A stretch of DNA of 64,000 nt from Nemertoderma westbladi. Its lineage: Eukaryota > Xenacoelomorpha > Nemertodermatida > Nemertodermatidae. The notes under the pieces are model-generated. The model ran no database searches, was not told where the DNA came from, and saw nothing but the letters and a program-made list of their open reading frames with translations. The stretch's first letter is position 1. The number at the start of each line of letters is the position of its first letter. The stretch covers positions 1 through 64,000 of the forward strand of contig JAUCBJ010006782.1 of the NCBI GenBank assembly GCA_032718475.1, written 5' to 3'. Of this stretch, positions 1-10,654 are shown in pieces. The translations under genes and the position numbers were made by a program.

Positions 1-115
1 CAGGACCAGATTTGCCCTAGTAAGAGGGTCTATGCAGCTACAGGTGGCACCTCCTTTATGCTGCATGGAGGTGGCAAGTTTTCTTGATCAATGACCTAGA
101 ATACCTGACCTGACC
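1..115 (-). mobile_element. LINE family A, 5' terminal segment (inverted)
   Basis: This segment matches, on the minus strand, the extreme 5' end of LINE A as seen at 24488-24600 (plus) and 47362-47470 (minus). It reaches the element's 5' terminus at about 115 and abuts a plus-strand A fragment. It is either the end of a minus copy that runs off the left edge, or the inverted 5' part of a twin-primed insertion. The window edge prevents a decision. Confidence 0.7.
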
Positions 116-1637
116 TGGGAATCTACAGGAGCTAATAAACCAACAGGTTGATGCCATCAATGATGCCGACGACAGCAGGTAATCATCCCAGGCATGGAAA
201 TCGATCAACTTGCTTGCTGGGTGGAAAGGCCAACCAACCACCAAGGTTAAGGCTGAATCACCAGCCGATCGCCTCAATGGTTGGAAGGCCCACTTTGAAA
301 AGCTCCTCAATAATGACAGGGTATTGCCTGATAACTTTATAGGAGTAAAAGTGTCTGAGTCTGTACTCCCAGATATTCCCATTGGCGGTATCTCCTTTGC
401 AGAAGTGAAGGCTGCTGCAAAGAGCATCAAGACCAATTGTGCCAGTGGAGTAGATAGTGTTCCCCCTGAAGTCTTTAAAATACCTGAGTGTTTAAATCTC
501 ATCTATCCCATCATAGTAGACATGTACCGTACAACAAGAGTCCCACAAGAAATGAAAACAAATAGATTGTGCCAGTTCCCAAGAAGGGCAACCTAACACT
601 CTATGGTTCTTTTCGGGGAATCTCATTGATCTCGATTGCTGCAAAGCTATACAATAGAATTCTATTAAATCGCATCAGGTATCCCATTGAGAGACTGCTC
701 CGTGGAAATCAGAATGGGTTCCGTAATGGTTGTGGGTCCATGGAACCCATTTTGGCACTTAGAAGGATAATTGAAGAGTTATCAAAAAAGAAAGACAGGC
801 ATCTGGCTGTTATCTTTGTAGACTTTTTCAAGGCCTTTGATTCATTCTCCCGCTCAAGTATGTTCAGCATACTTTCATTATATGGGATTCCTGATGAAAT
901 TATTGCAGCAATCAGATCAGTATACGATGGTTCGACAACATTTGTGTCTACTGTTGACGGTGACACAGAACCATTTGAAGTGTTATGGGGCGTCCTCCAG
1001 GGAGACACACTTGCACCATTCTTGTTCATAATTGTGGTTGACTATGTTCTACGCATGTCCTTAGATCATCATAATGATGATGGGGTGATGATAACTCCAC
1101 CTACTGGCTCCAGAAGTCGAGGAAATCCTGCCAAGTACCTAACTGATCTAGACTTTTCTGATGACTTAGGAGTACTCTCAGAATCACTAGAGGGAGCCCA
1201 ACGGCTCCTCAGCTCATTAGAACATGCTGCTTCTAGTGTTGGTCTTTTTATTAACTCCAGAAAGACCAAAATTTTGACAGTTAACTTTGAAAGTTCTCAG
1301 GAAGTCTCTGATCGGATGAGCATAAGTTCAAAGGATGGTATGCTTGAGCATGTGGACGACTTCTGTTACCTGGGATCATGGATCCGGAAGTCAGGTGAGG
1401 ACCTTCGAATACGTAAGGGAAAGGCATGGGCAGCCTTGAATAGGCTTTCCAGGATTTGGAAGTCACCGAGAATTAATCGGAAACTTACGGTCCGATTATT
1501 TAGAGCAGCAGTAGTTCCATTAATCCTCTATGGGAGTCCATGCTGGGCTCTAACTTCTGAGGACACCAAATCTCTGGATGGCACATTCACAAGAATGCTA
1601 CGCCGGGTTCATTGTGTCAAGTACAATGCACACATCT
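116..1637 (+). pseudogene. LINE family A, broken endonuclease-RT fragment (A1)
   Basis: This is the linker-to-thumb part of the single A protein and would act in target-primed reverse transcription. It aligns throughout with the A4 copy (26387-27905). It is dead: a CAA codon has become TAA at about 180, a one-base deletion near 565 splits the frame (210-596, then 569-1675), and the RT catalytic motif reads FSDD instead of FADD. Homology stops abruptly at about 1637, after the residues equivalent to NAHIS, so the C terminus, 3' UTR and (TAG)n tail are missing. It lacks the endonuclease. Confidence 0.85.
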
Positions 1638-1872
1638 ACAAAAATACTGTCCTACTCATATGGCGACTAATGTAATGGGCCCTCCCGATTAAGCCGCCAT
1701 CTATACTGCGCAAATAAAATTTATAACCTCAAATTTATAATAAAAATCCTACTGTGATAATAACATACCGGTAACTAAATATACTGGATTATTACAGTAT
1801 GTTTATTATTTAATGCTTATTTTAATATCTAACCAATCAGTATAGAAATATTAAAAAAAAAATAAAAAAACA
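1638..1872. other. AT-rich spacer, no gene seen
   Basis: Low-complexity AT-rich DNA with A-runs near 1850. I see no coding signal and no repeat shared with the rest of the window. Confidence 0.5.
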
Positions 1873-2487
1873 AATTTCGTTGAATAATAGCTGAGATATG
1901 AGCGTTCAAATGTTGCATGGTTTTGCACCGGCGCGAGGCTATTTTATTCTATTTAAAAAATAATATTCTGGAACCTTTTTTAAATGTATGAATAGCTACG
2001 TAATAAGGCCCGTTTCCGCTCTGCTTTTTTATGTGAGGTATTCTGAGCATTTTTGAGCTTTTTTTTCAAGCTTGATGTCTTTTCTAACGTTCAGTTAAAA
2101 TTAAGATTTAATATGAACGTTCTAGAATTAGATAATTATGTTATTCGCCCAGCTTTTTTTGGAGCTTTTTTTCAAGCTTTTTTTTTGAGCTTTATTATAT
2201 ATTTTAGGTTTTAGCATTCGAAAATTCTCAGATTCATCTTGAAGCAATTAATTTCTAGAAATTGTTTTAACTAAAATAACTTGACATAAAGTTCAAAAAA
2301 AAGTAGTGCGGAAACGGGCCTATAGTATGATTAAAGATGTAATGCATTGTTGCCCAGCTACGTATTTGGATAAACAAAATATTCCAGATTATGATGCATT
2401 TATTAAATAGAATATAATAGCCTCGCGCAGGTGTAAAACCATGCAACATTTGAACGCCCATAACTCAGCTATTTTTCAACGAAATTC
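1873..2487. repeat. Foldback / MITE-like element with about 100-bp terminal inverted repeats
   Basis: The sequence starting AATTTCGTTGAA at 1873 returns as its reverse complement ending at 2487. The arms share the GTTCAAATGTTGCATGGTTTT block and a GCGCGAGGCTATT block. A second inner pair also matches: GGCCCGTTTCCGC at about 2008 and its complement at about 2308. No protein is encoded. This is a nonautonomous inverted-repeat element or an inverted duplication; I saw no clear TSD. Confidence 0.7.
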
Positions 2488-2559
2488 AAATGATTGTAAC
2501 ATCTATATTTTTGATTTACACCGGTTTTTTGGTGTTTACAATTAGATGGAATTCATATA

Positions 2560-3310
2560 AATTAATTTAGAAATTTCAAACTTGTTTTTTTAGGCGGGTG
2601 CCAAATTTTGGTGCCAGCACCAAATTTTGAAATATGTCAATTTTGAAAATTGATTGCTTGAACCTGTTTTTTGCGCAATAGGGGTTTTTTGGGGTTCTAG
2701 TTTCGATATTTCGATATACAAGTTGCACCACGTGTATAAAACTTGTATTTTTCGGCGCCGTGTGCAAATTTTGGTGCCAGCACGAAATTTTGAAATTCCA
2801 TTCAATAGTTCAATTGCTTATGACAACTTACTTCTTTCGTTTTAGAGGTTTATGGCGGTTCTAAATTCAATGGAATAAATAATTAGCTAACTAGACATCT
2901 CAAACTAGTATTTTTCGGAATTGGGTGCAAAATTTGGTGCTAGCACCAAATTTTGAAAACCATCATATATGTAAATTGATTATGTCACCTTGTTTCGCGC
3001 GTTATACGGGTTTGTGAGGGTTCTGAAGTCAATGGAATACGTAAAATTTGCATAAGAGTTTTCTAACTTGTATTTTCGCTGCTCCGTGAAAATTGTTGTG
3101 CCAGCACCAAATTTTTCAAAGTAAGCAAATTGGTCAATAGATAGTATCATCTTGTTTCTTTCGTTATACGGGTTTATGAGGGCCCTGAATCCGATGGAAT
3201 CAATAAAAACAGCACCAGACATTTCAAACTTGTCCTTTTTGATGATGGGTACGAAATTTGGTGCTAGCACCAAAAATAGCCATATTGCGCCGAAAAATAC
3301 GTGTAGCAAT
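2560..3310. repeat. 163-bp tandem satellite, about five diverged units
   Basis: The motif TTGGTGC[C/T]AGCACCAA recurs at about 2608, 2771, 2934, 3095 and 3258, a spacing of 161-163 bp. A second anchor, resembling CGTTATACGGGTTTATGAGG, recurs between them (about 2670, 2835, 3000, 3163). The TTGGTGCTAGCACCAA form is a perfect 16-bp palindrome. Open frames across it are artefacts of the repeat. Confidence 0.8.
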
Positions 3311-4288
3311 GATCTGGCAAATTATAAATGTATTCCATTAGAATCAGCGCCCCAGAAAACATATAAATGTGAATTTTATAGCAACGTATAAGTGAATTAA
3401 AAATTTCTTGTTCAAACCGAAAAGTGCTGGTTACTTGTTTTTTTCATGTTTTGCCTACGTAGAGGACAAAAACAGCAATTTATAGTAATTGGATCAATTT
3501 TCAATATTTTTCAATCTATTTTACGGCTCAGAAAACCTGAATTGAAAAAAAATTAGCCAAAAATTGTAACTTTCAAATTTTATGAAAATTGTTAGCTACT
3601 TGTAATTTTGGTGCTGAAAAATAACTACCCCGGTACATTTTTTCGATAATTTTTTTTTCGGTAGGATTCGGACTAGTGAAATCTAAGTACAAACAAAAAA
3701 TCAGACGTTTTCGTTATTATTTGTAGATTTTAGAGGGGGGGGGGGGGGGGGGGGGGGGGTGTACAACTGTATTTGTGCAACATTTTGTAGTCCCTTACTA
3801 ATAGGGTTAAAGGCCTGTAGCTAAAGATTGAAAGCAAAAATAAAAATTCTCGCTCACCCATTCAGTGGTCGGGAGGTGAAACTATCTCTATTTAAAATTT
3901 CATGCAATCTCATTACGATTTGTAGAAAAATTCGGGGGGGAGGGGGGTCACTGAATTACGACACTATATTCTGGGACCTGGCCCGAGTAACTCAAACTGA
4001 AACTAACCTTGAATCTATTTACTTACTAGTATTCCAATCTGAAATATTTCAAAGTCAACCTCAAGGTAAACTAAAGATTTACCTCAAGGTAAACTTAAGA
4101 TTTACCTCAAGGTAAATTTGAAATTTCAATCCGGTAACACAAAAAATCTTGACCTGAGTTGAAGCCAAGGTTCGAGATAAATTTCAAGGTACCCTTGGAG
4201 GTACCTTCAAGTTTTAAGGTATCTCAAATCATCGTTTTAGCTGTTACTGTGAGCCTACTGCTACCGGTACCATAAAAGAGCCATTATT
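3311..4288. other. Noncoding spacer with a G25 tract and CAAGGTAAA-type short repeats
   Basis: It contains a homopolymer of 25 G at 3735-3759 and a smaller G-rich run near 3935. At 4060-4130 a unit of about 28 bp containing TTTACCTCAAGGTAAA is repeated three times. The flanking phrase CCGAGTAACTCAAA at about 3982 recurs near 5499, so this is a dispersed repeat. No gene is supported. Confidence 0.5.
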
Positions 4289-4857
4289 GCTACTACTACT
4301 AGTATCGGCATGCTGCATTGCAGCTGCATTTTTATGAATGCTGTGCCGGCTTGTCGACAAAATTGCGCCGCCACAACTCCCTATCACCCATGACATTTGC
4401 TAGATCATCCGCATCTTCAAGACCAGTGTCCTTTAAGATGCGTCTCAAGAAAGTCATGGGCTGTCCACCATGGTTATTCACTCCATGAGGCTGCCAAAGT
4501 ACAAGATTATAAACTGGCTGGTCCTCACGGCGAAAGCAATGTCCTGCAAAGCGGAGGCGATTTTGTTCTAGTGTCAAGCTTGGGGTAACCAATGAGACAC
4601 CTCCAATGTTATATAGTGTCTGGTTGGAGATGTGTACATTGTACTTGACACAATGAACCCGGCGTAGCATTCTTGTGAATGTGCCATCCAGAGATTTGGT
4701 GTCCTCAGCAGTTAGAGCCCAGCATGGACTCCCGTAGAGGAGTACTGGAACTACTGCTGCTCTAAATAATCGGACCTTAAGTTTCCGATTAATTCTCGGT
4801 GACTTCCAAATCCTGGAAAGCCTATTCAAGGCTGCCCATGCCTTTCCCTTACGTATT
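4289..4857 (-). pseudogene. LINE family A, 5'-truncated 3' end (A2)
   Basis: Minus-strand copy holding the last ~180 codons of the A protein (4332-4857), the short 3' UTR and a (TAG)n tail (read as CTA repeats at 4290-4302). The RT C-terminal region reads well (LLYGSPCWALT, LRFAGHCFRREDQ) and keeps its stop codon. The 5' truncation falls in the KGKAWAAL region. A possible 7-bp target duplication TTATTGC flanks it (4284-4290 and 4857-4863). Confidence 0.88.
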
Positions 4858-5869
4858 TATTGCAGAATGCCCCTACCCCGGAATTTTTAAATAACACTCA
4901 CTTTAAGATGAATATAACATGAATGATAGTTAGAGTTATACTCTACAGTATGTATAGCTGTGCCCTGTAAAATGTAACGACCACATAAATTTACACACAC
5001 CACTTACACTGTCAGTTTGCCAAGCAAGGTATCTCCTACTACGTGGCTCGCTCCACATATATTGATATGATATAGTTATGATCTATGATATAGTTTCTCT
5101 ACGGTTTACCAAATCCCAGTTCACAGGTGCATATAATTTGATTCGAACTCCCAGTAGTAATAAAAACCTGTAGTAAACGTGTTAATTAACAACCACCACA
5201 TATTGTCCTATTTCCCCCTTTGCTGCAAAGGAAATAATATTATTTTGAATTTCGAATCCAAGATTGAATTCAGATTTATATTTAGGTAATTTAGATTCTT
5301 TGTAACCGATACCCAATACCCGTATTGGACTGGTTTAATTTAGATTCTTTGTAATTATTTCTGATTAAGCCAAAACCATGATTCTGCATCAACACTGTCA
5401 AATTATTTTGAGGTTACTTACATTCATGGCCAAATTTTAATGACTATGGGAGGATGAGACGATATGAGATAATAACAACTTCGGAAATATACCATGGGCC
5501 GAGTAACTCAAAAAATCTTGAGATTGACCTTGAAATCCACTTCAAGGTCACCTTGAATTCAAGTTTTACCTTGACTAAGATTTCTTGAGTTTAAATCAAG
5601 CGGGTAACTCAAAGCTATACTTAGTCAAGGTGAAGCTTGAAATTTCAAGGCTCATCTTCAGTATTAAAGATGGACGACATATTTGTTTATTTTAGCAGTT
5701 GCCTTGGTTATACAGTGAAACCCACTGTAGTGTGCAATATACAGTGGGCCTATTCAATACAGTATGTTAAACAAACTGTTGCAACATTTGGGCAATGGTG
5801 ATTTCGATAAAGTCCAGTAGTATACCGCTTACCGGATCCTAGTAACGATGTATCTTACCGTAAGATCCA
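4858..5869. other. Noncoding DNA with a dispersed CAAGGT-rich repeat
   Basis: No gene found. At 5497-5660 the phrase CCGAGTAACTCAAA and several CTTGA/TCAAGG words in both orientations echo the repeat at 3975-4225. This suggests a short inverted-repeat element present twice. Confidence 0.4.
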
Positions 5870-6170
5870 GTAATGTATACGGGCTCGTACAGTATCTGAC
5901 AACAAATCCCAGTCAAGGGTATCTAAACGAACAGATACAAATACGCGAACAACTACTGGCGAGGAACAGAGCCTAGTGTCTATTCTAAGTACGTGGGCGA
6001 GTCGAATGCCTACGAACTAGACAAAAGGATGCCTGTCCTCTAACCGGTGAGGCAGATGTACAGTCTACGGTGACAGACCAAACTCACGGGAAAACAATCC
6101 CCGCGCAGCAAATCCTAACTATCGCTAACGGACCTAAATACGCGGTGTGATTTATATGGTTTATATACGA
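5870..6170 (-). mobile_element. LTR family I remnant, promoter and downstream part
   Basis: On the minus strand this matches 62830-62975. Both have an ACCATATAAATCACACCGCG block (TATA-like, about 6143-6162 here), then TTAGGATT[T/C]GCTGCGCGGG, then GTAGACTGT and TCTGCCTCACCGGTTA. It is a second, diverged copy of the same LTR or leader in opposite orientation. No linked coding region follows on this strand. Confidence 0.55.
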
Positions 6171-6654
6171 GCTAGTGGATTAACAGACTAGCGTAACAAT
6201 ACTGACCAGTACTTAATCAGTCTGAAGGGGGTCGTACCTAATGTAACAATACTGTTGAACAGAAAAAACAGTCTAAAGGGGGTCGTACCTAATGTAACAA
6301 TACTGCTGCCTAGGCAAAACAACAGTCTAATAAGTAAATAGTCCTTCTTGCTGTAACTAAATATCAGATCCTAAATTTACCAACTACGAATAGCAAATTA
6401 CAGATAGATTCTGCCTGAGAATAACTTAAAGTAAGCTATAACTAGTAGAGTTCTAAGGGTACATATGTTTTAGGGCGTGTGTGTGTGGGTGTGTTACAAA
6501 TAAAACAATTTTGGTGTACTCCATTGTACTAGGTTTTAGTGATTTACTGACTGAAACAATACCGTGCGCTAGCTACTAAAATAAGCTAGTCGCGCTCTGT
6601 AGATTCTATCTAAGCGCGATACGTGAAGGACTATACAGGAAACGCTATAATCCA
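6171..6654. repeat. Spacer with a short tandem duplication
   Basis: The string GGGGGTCGTACCTAATGTAA recurs at about 6226 and 6279 in a tandem pair of roughly 50-bp units (6216-6305). A (GT)-rich stretch lies near 6478. No gene is supported. Confidence 0.45.
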
Positions 6655-7130
6655 GGATTCCAATGTCAATTACATCGGGGCGGAACCCATAAGACCAGGA
6701 GTTGCAAGTACTGGCAAGCGTCGCCCAAACGAGATCGTGTAGCCTACACAGACGCAAACGGACTATGTCATCGATGTGTGGTAAAAGGACACAGATCCGG
6801 AGAGTGTTGGAAAGGGAGAGGATGTGAAAGGACTAAACCAGGGGTAGAGAAGTCCATGAGCAAAGGAGTCGGGAAAGTAGAAGGAGGCGTGTTGCATACA
6901 CACGCAGGGCGGACACAGTGCGAGGGGGCATTACATGGGCAGACACCGCGTATACCGAGGGACGAGCGGGGGTCGTCGAGGGCTCTAATGCCAGCGCACA
7001 TACCAAGGGGGAGGCCAGCAAAGGTGGCACCGAAGAGAGTGTGGCGAAGAGTTAGAGGACGTATAGGAGGGCAGCAGGAGAGTGCCTACTGGAAGAAGGG
7101 GCACCTGAGAGTTTTTAGTCGTCCAAAGTT
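6655..7130 (+). pseudogene. Zinc-knuckle gag remnant (LTR retrotransposon)
   Basis: In one plus frame, CHRCVVKGHRSGEC (6766-6807) fits a CCHC zinc knuckle, C-x2-C-x4-H-x4-C. About 25 codons upstream is a degraded knuckle-like motif with His in place of the second Cys. A pair of knuckles with this spacing is usual in BEL/Pao-type gag, which packages retrotransposon RNA. The frame stays open to about 7197 but turns into an Arg/Gly-rich sequence without recognisable domains. No intact start is seen upstream. Confidence 0.5.
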
Positions 7131-7199
7131 TTGGACTGAGGGGGGTGGGAATGAGGGCGAGACGCCCTTCCCACGCACAAAATATAAAATAATTATTTA

Positions 7200-7870
7200 A
7201 TAAAATAAATAATTAAATAATAAAATAGGTAGAAGTTAGGTAGTTAGGAGTTAGTTAGGAGGTACGTAGTACCTAGAGTCAAAGTTAGTAAGAGTCAGTT
7301 AGTTAGCTAGTTGAGGGTACGTAGTACCGCTAGCTAGCTAGAGAGTAAGGGTCAGAGGGTACGTAGTACCATTGGTTAGTAAGAGTTAGAATAGTTAGTT
7401 GGTTGAGGGTACGTAGTACCGCTAACTAGCTAGAGAGTAAGAGTCAGAGGGTACGTAGTACCATTGGTTAGTAAGAGTTAGAATAGTTAGTTGGTTGAGG
7501 GTACGTAGTACCGCTAACTAGCTAGAGAGTAAGAGTTAGGATAGTTAGTTGGTTGAGGGTACGTAGTACCGCTAACTAGCTAGAGAGTAAGAGTTAGAAG
7601 GTATGTAGTACCGTAAGAGAGTAGGTAGTTAAAGGGTACGTAGTACCGGTTAGTGAGAGTAGAGAGAGTTAGTTAGTTAGTTAGAAGGTACTTAGTACCG
7701 CTAGCTAGTTAGCCAGAGTTAGAGTTAAAGGGTACGTAGTACCGGTTAGTAAGAGTAGAGAGAGTTAGTAAGTAGTCAAAGGGTACGCAGTACCGATAGT
7801 TAGTAAGAGAGTAAGTAGTTAAAGGGTACGTAGTACCGCTAGTTAGTTAGAGAAAGTAAGAGTCAGAAAG
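7200..7870 (+). repeat. Minisatellite with GGTACGTAGTACC hairpin cores
   Basis: About a dozen imperfect units of roughly 50-60 bp, rich in GTTAG/AGAGTTAG, each with a GGTAC-GTA-GTACC inverted repeat (for example near 7263, 7318, 7358). The array lies directly after the zinc-knuckle remnant. It continues into related arrays up to about 8850, so it is probably the noncoding part of an LTR element. Confidence 0.8.
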
Positions 7871-8029
7871 AAAGTAGTAGCGGTAGAAGGGTTGTGGGCA
7901 CCGGAAGCGCCACGCAGTTAGAGTTAGTAGGGGATGCGTTGAACTTAGTGGGGCACGGGCGTGATGACGTGTTTGATGTAAGAGCAGGGTATGTTAATTA
8001 GGGTGGGTGCCGGGCACAAGAGGTGCCGG

Positions 8030-8255
8030 GCACAAAAGGAGTTAGAGAGGTAGTTGAGGAGTAGAAGGGCACGAAGGGTGCCAGATAGTAAGAGTTAGTA
8101 GAAGGGCACGAAGGGTGCCAGATAGTAAGAGTTAGTAGAAGGGCACGAAGGGTGCCAGATAGTAAGAGTTAGTAGAAGGGCACGAAGGGTGCCAGATAGT
8201 AAGAGTTAGTAGAAGGGCACGAAGGGTGCCAGATAGTAAGAGTTAGTAGTAGAGT
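8030..8255 (+). repeat. 37-bp minisatellite with GGGCACGAAGGGTGCC cores
   Basis: Five or more nearly identical units, with GAAGGGCACGAAGGGTGCC at about 8068, 8105, 8142, 8179 and 8216. Each carries the arm pair GGCAC/GTGCC. The high unit identity suggests recent tandem amplification. Confidence 0.88.
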
Positions 8256-8845
8256 TAGTAAGAGTTAGTAGTAGTTCACATGATTAACGTACCCACTCTG
8301 CCGGCATTCAGAGCGTCACGTGCAGGCGAGTGGATGTAAAGGAAGTAAGTTAGAGATAGGGTAGAGTAGTAGAGAGGGCACATAGGGTGCCAGGTAGTGG
8401 AGTACAGTGTTAGAGGTAGCAGAGAGGGCACATAGGGTGCCAGAGAGTAGAGTTAGAAAGTTAGAGATAGAGTAGAGTAGTAGAGAGGGCACATAGGGTG
8501 CCAGGTAGTAGAGTTAGAATGTTAGAGGTAGTAGAGAGGGTACATAGGGTACCAGTGAGTAGAAGAGTAGAGACGGGCACGTAGGGTGCCAGGTAGTAAA
8601 GTTAGAGAGTTAGAGGTAGTAGAGTAGCAGAGAGGGCACATAGGGTGCCAGGTAGTAGAGTTAGAGAGTTGGTAGACTCAAAGGAGTCAAGTAGAGTTAG
8701 TAGAAGTAGAGAGTTAGTAGGAGTTAGTTAGACTTAGTAGCTCTAGTTAGAGTTAGTAGAAGATTAGAGGCTTTAGTTAGAGCTAGAAGTAGTGAGAGTT
8801 AGCAGAGAGTAGAGTTAGTAGTTAGTAGAGTCAGATAGTTAGAGT
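8256..8845 (+). repeat. Third minisatellite block, GGCAC-ATAGG-GTGCC cores
   Basis: Units of roughly 55-60 bp carry AGAGAGGGCACATAGGGTGCC. One unit (8537-8553) has GGTAC-ATAGG-GTACC, with both arms changed together. The end of the block (8690-8845) is a degenerate GTTAGTAG-rich sequence. No coding signal. Confidence 0.8.
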
Positions 8846-9235
8846 TAGTAAGCAGTAGGTAGATGGTATGATAGCACAGGGGTAGCATTAGAGGTCAGGG
8901 CCTTAGAGAGTGGCAGTGAGAGGAGCCGTTGGCGAGAGAGTTAGAGTGCGATTCAGGTGTGGGGAGAGAGTAAGAGCGAGTTGAGTAAGAGAGCGGAGTT
9001 AGAGTGGTGAGAGTGTTGGGGAAACAAAAATTGTGTGAGAGAAGCGCACGATCGGCCCGACACGAGACGCCAGAGGGTAGTGACATCATACCCATAGGGA
9101 GCGGCCTGGAAAGCCGACTCCGAGAAAAAAAAAATATACCCACCCCACACCCGATGCTAGATCGGGATCCAGGGGAATTGTAGCGCACTTTAGTTGGATG
9201 CTATCTTCTCACCGGGAAGATAGCATCCAACTAAA
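8846..9235 (+). mobile_element. Family E 3' terminal module, extra copy
   Basis: This block (from AGCAGTAGGTAGAT to GGGAAGATAGCAT) is repeated in direct orientation at 10312-10654 plus 17995-18271, where it precedes a polypurine tract and an LTR. Here it lacks the PPT and LTR and instead runs into an inverted copy of itself. It is therefore a rearranged or truncated family E 3' end. Confidence 0.75.
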
Positions 9236-9297
9236 GTGCGCTACAATTCCGCTGGATCCCGATCTAGCATCGGGTGTGGGGTGGGTATATTTTTTCT
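9125..9297. repeat. Large inverted repeat, about 80-bp arms
   Basis: 9125-9204 and 9214-9297 are near-perfect reverse complements (AATATACCCACCCCACACCC and its complement at the ends) around a short CTCACCGGG centre. The left arm is the normal end of the E terminal module; the right arm is an inverted copy. The equivalent site at about 18251-18271 has only a 10-bp hairpin, which may have seeded the longer palindrome. Confidence 0.85.
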
Positions 9298-10321
9298 AGC
9301 CGAGGAGAGGGCGAGGGGAGTTGTCAACGAACTGATTGAACTATGGGAATGTGGGGGTATGGAACCTAGCGTAGTGTACGTAGGGCCATACTTAGTCGAT
9401 GCCCGGGGAGTAAAATTAGTGGGTTGGAAGAGACCTGAGGAGGGCGAATCCGAGGTTAAGTCCGAGGATTCGATCTCGTCGGTCGGAGGAAGTTCCGGGA
9501 GGCGGGGGAAAGTTAGTAGGACGGAGGGGCGGCGGGAGTCCATCGCAACCGATAAGTCTGCTACATCCTCCGTAAAAGAAAGACGGGTGCGAGAGAGTGA
9601 ACGCATGGCGTATAAATTAGAAATGGTTGCGACAGAGCAGAATGAGTTAGAGAGACAATTGAGAGAGGAAACCGCATTTTCAGAGAGGTTAGGAGAGTTG
9701 GAGAGGGAGTATAGAGAGCAAGCCGAGGAGTGTAGAGAGAGAGCCAAGGAGTGTAGAGAGCGAGAGATGGGAGTAGAGAGCGAGCCGGCGAGGCGGCTTG
9801 AGATGGTTGCGAGAGAGGCAGAGTTGGCCGGGCAGAATATGCGAGAGTGGGGGATAGAGGGTGAGTGCAGGCGGGATGATTTGCATGCCGTGCTAGGGAG
9901 GCTTGCGCAATATCAAGCCAAACTGAATCAGCGCCGACTAGAACTGGCGCGGTTGGAACTGTCAGAGAGTGAGACCCCACCTACAGGCACCGGGCGAGAG
10001 AACCAGAACTGGTGTAGCCGTACGGGCGGGGGGGGGGGTAATAATAGTACGTTAGAAATAGTTAATATTAATAGTACCGTAGTAGATAACCCTAATCCCT
10101 TTATTGCAGCAAATAATATTTTACCTGGTAGTAGTAATTTAAATTTAAATTCAAATAATAACATTAATTCAAATAATTCGAATATTAATTTAAATTTTGA
10201 AAATAATAATTTAATTGATTTAACAAATAATATTGGGAATGGTGCTATTAATATGAGCGTGTCAGACGTGTATAGCCCGGCAGGCGGCGGCCTGGTAGGC
10301 CACGCAGTTAGTAAGCAGTAG
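9297..10321 (+). CDS. Family E gag-like protein, coiled coil plus Asn-rich tail (E1)
   Basis: The frame is open from about 9236, but codons before about 9297 come from the inverted repeat, so the true N terminus is lost. The first family-specific residues (ERARGVVNELIELWECG) align with the E2 copy at 19163-21070. The order is: a conserved block with VYVGPYLVDARG, an acidic Ser-rich linker, a long Glu/Arg coiled coil (ECRERAKECRERE), then a tail rich in Asn (NNNINSNN). No zinc knuckle, protease or RT follows; after the stop the sequence passes straight into the E 3' terminal module. This suggests a gag-only, nonautonomous LTR element. Function is inferred only from position and composition. 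Confidence 0.55.
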
Positions 10322-10654
10322 GTAGATAGTATGATAGCACAGGGGTAGCATTAGAGATTAAAGCCTTAGGGAGTGACAAGAGAGTGGAGAGGTGATAGTG
10401 CGGAGTGCGGAGATAGTGGTGTAAGTACTATAGTCATACAACCTTTCTCAATTAGCTACTGGGACTGGGGGGCTAAGTGACTATGGCACTAGGGACAAGA
10501 CGCCAGACGATTTCACATTTCCTGAGTGCGACGGCACGGAGGGGGGGGTGAGATTCGTCAGAAGGGATAAGGTAGTCAAGGAGGGATGGAGTAATAGTGC
10601 GGAGTGCGAAGAGAGCGTGGGCGCAATTCAAGTGTGGGGGAGGAGAAGTGAGAG
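10312..10654 (+). mobile_element. Family E 3' terminal module, left half
   Basis: Direct repeat of 8846-9000, beginning at the gag stop of E1. It is interrupted at 10654/10655 by BEL/Pao element F and resumes at 17995. GAGAG at 10650-10654 is the left target duplication of F. Confidence 0.8.

Noticed and set aside
709-1029. Antisense ORFs repeated in every LINE A copy (for example 709-1029, 26973-27296)
   Set aside because: They recur only because the RT sense strand is conserved; codon pattern and motifs belong to the sense frame.
3735-3759. G25 tract as a functional quadruplex
   Set aside because: A pure homopolymer run; length may be an assembly or sequencing artefact and nothing nearby suggests a regulated gene.
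6778-7200. Independent 140-codon basic gene
   Set aside because: The start lies inside a zinc-knuckle motif that continues upstream in the same frame, so it is the tail of a gag remnant.
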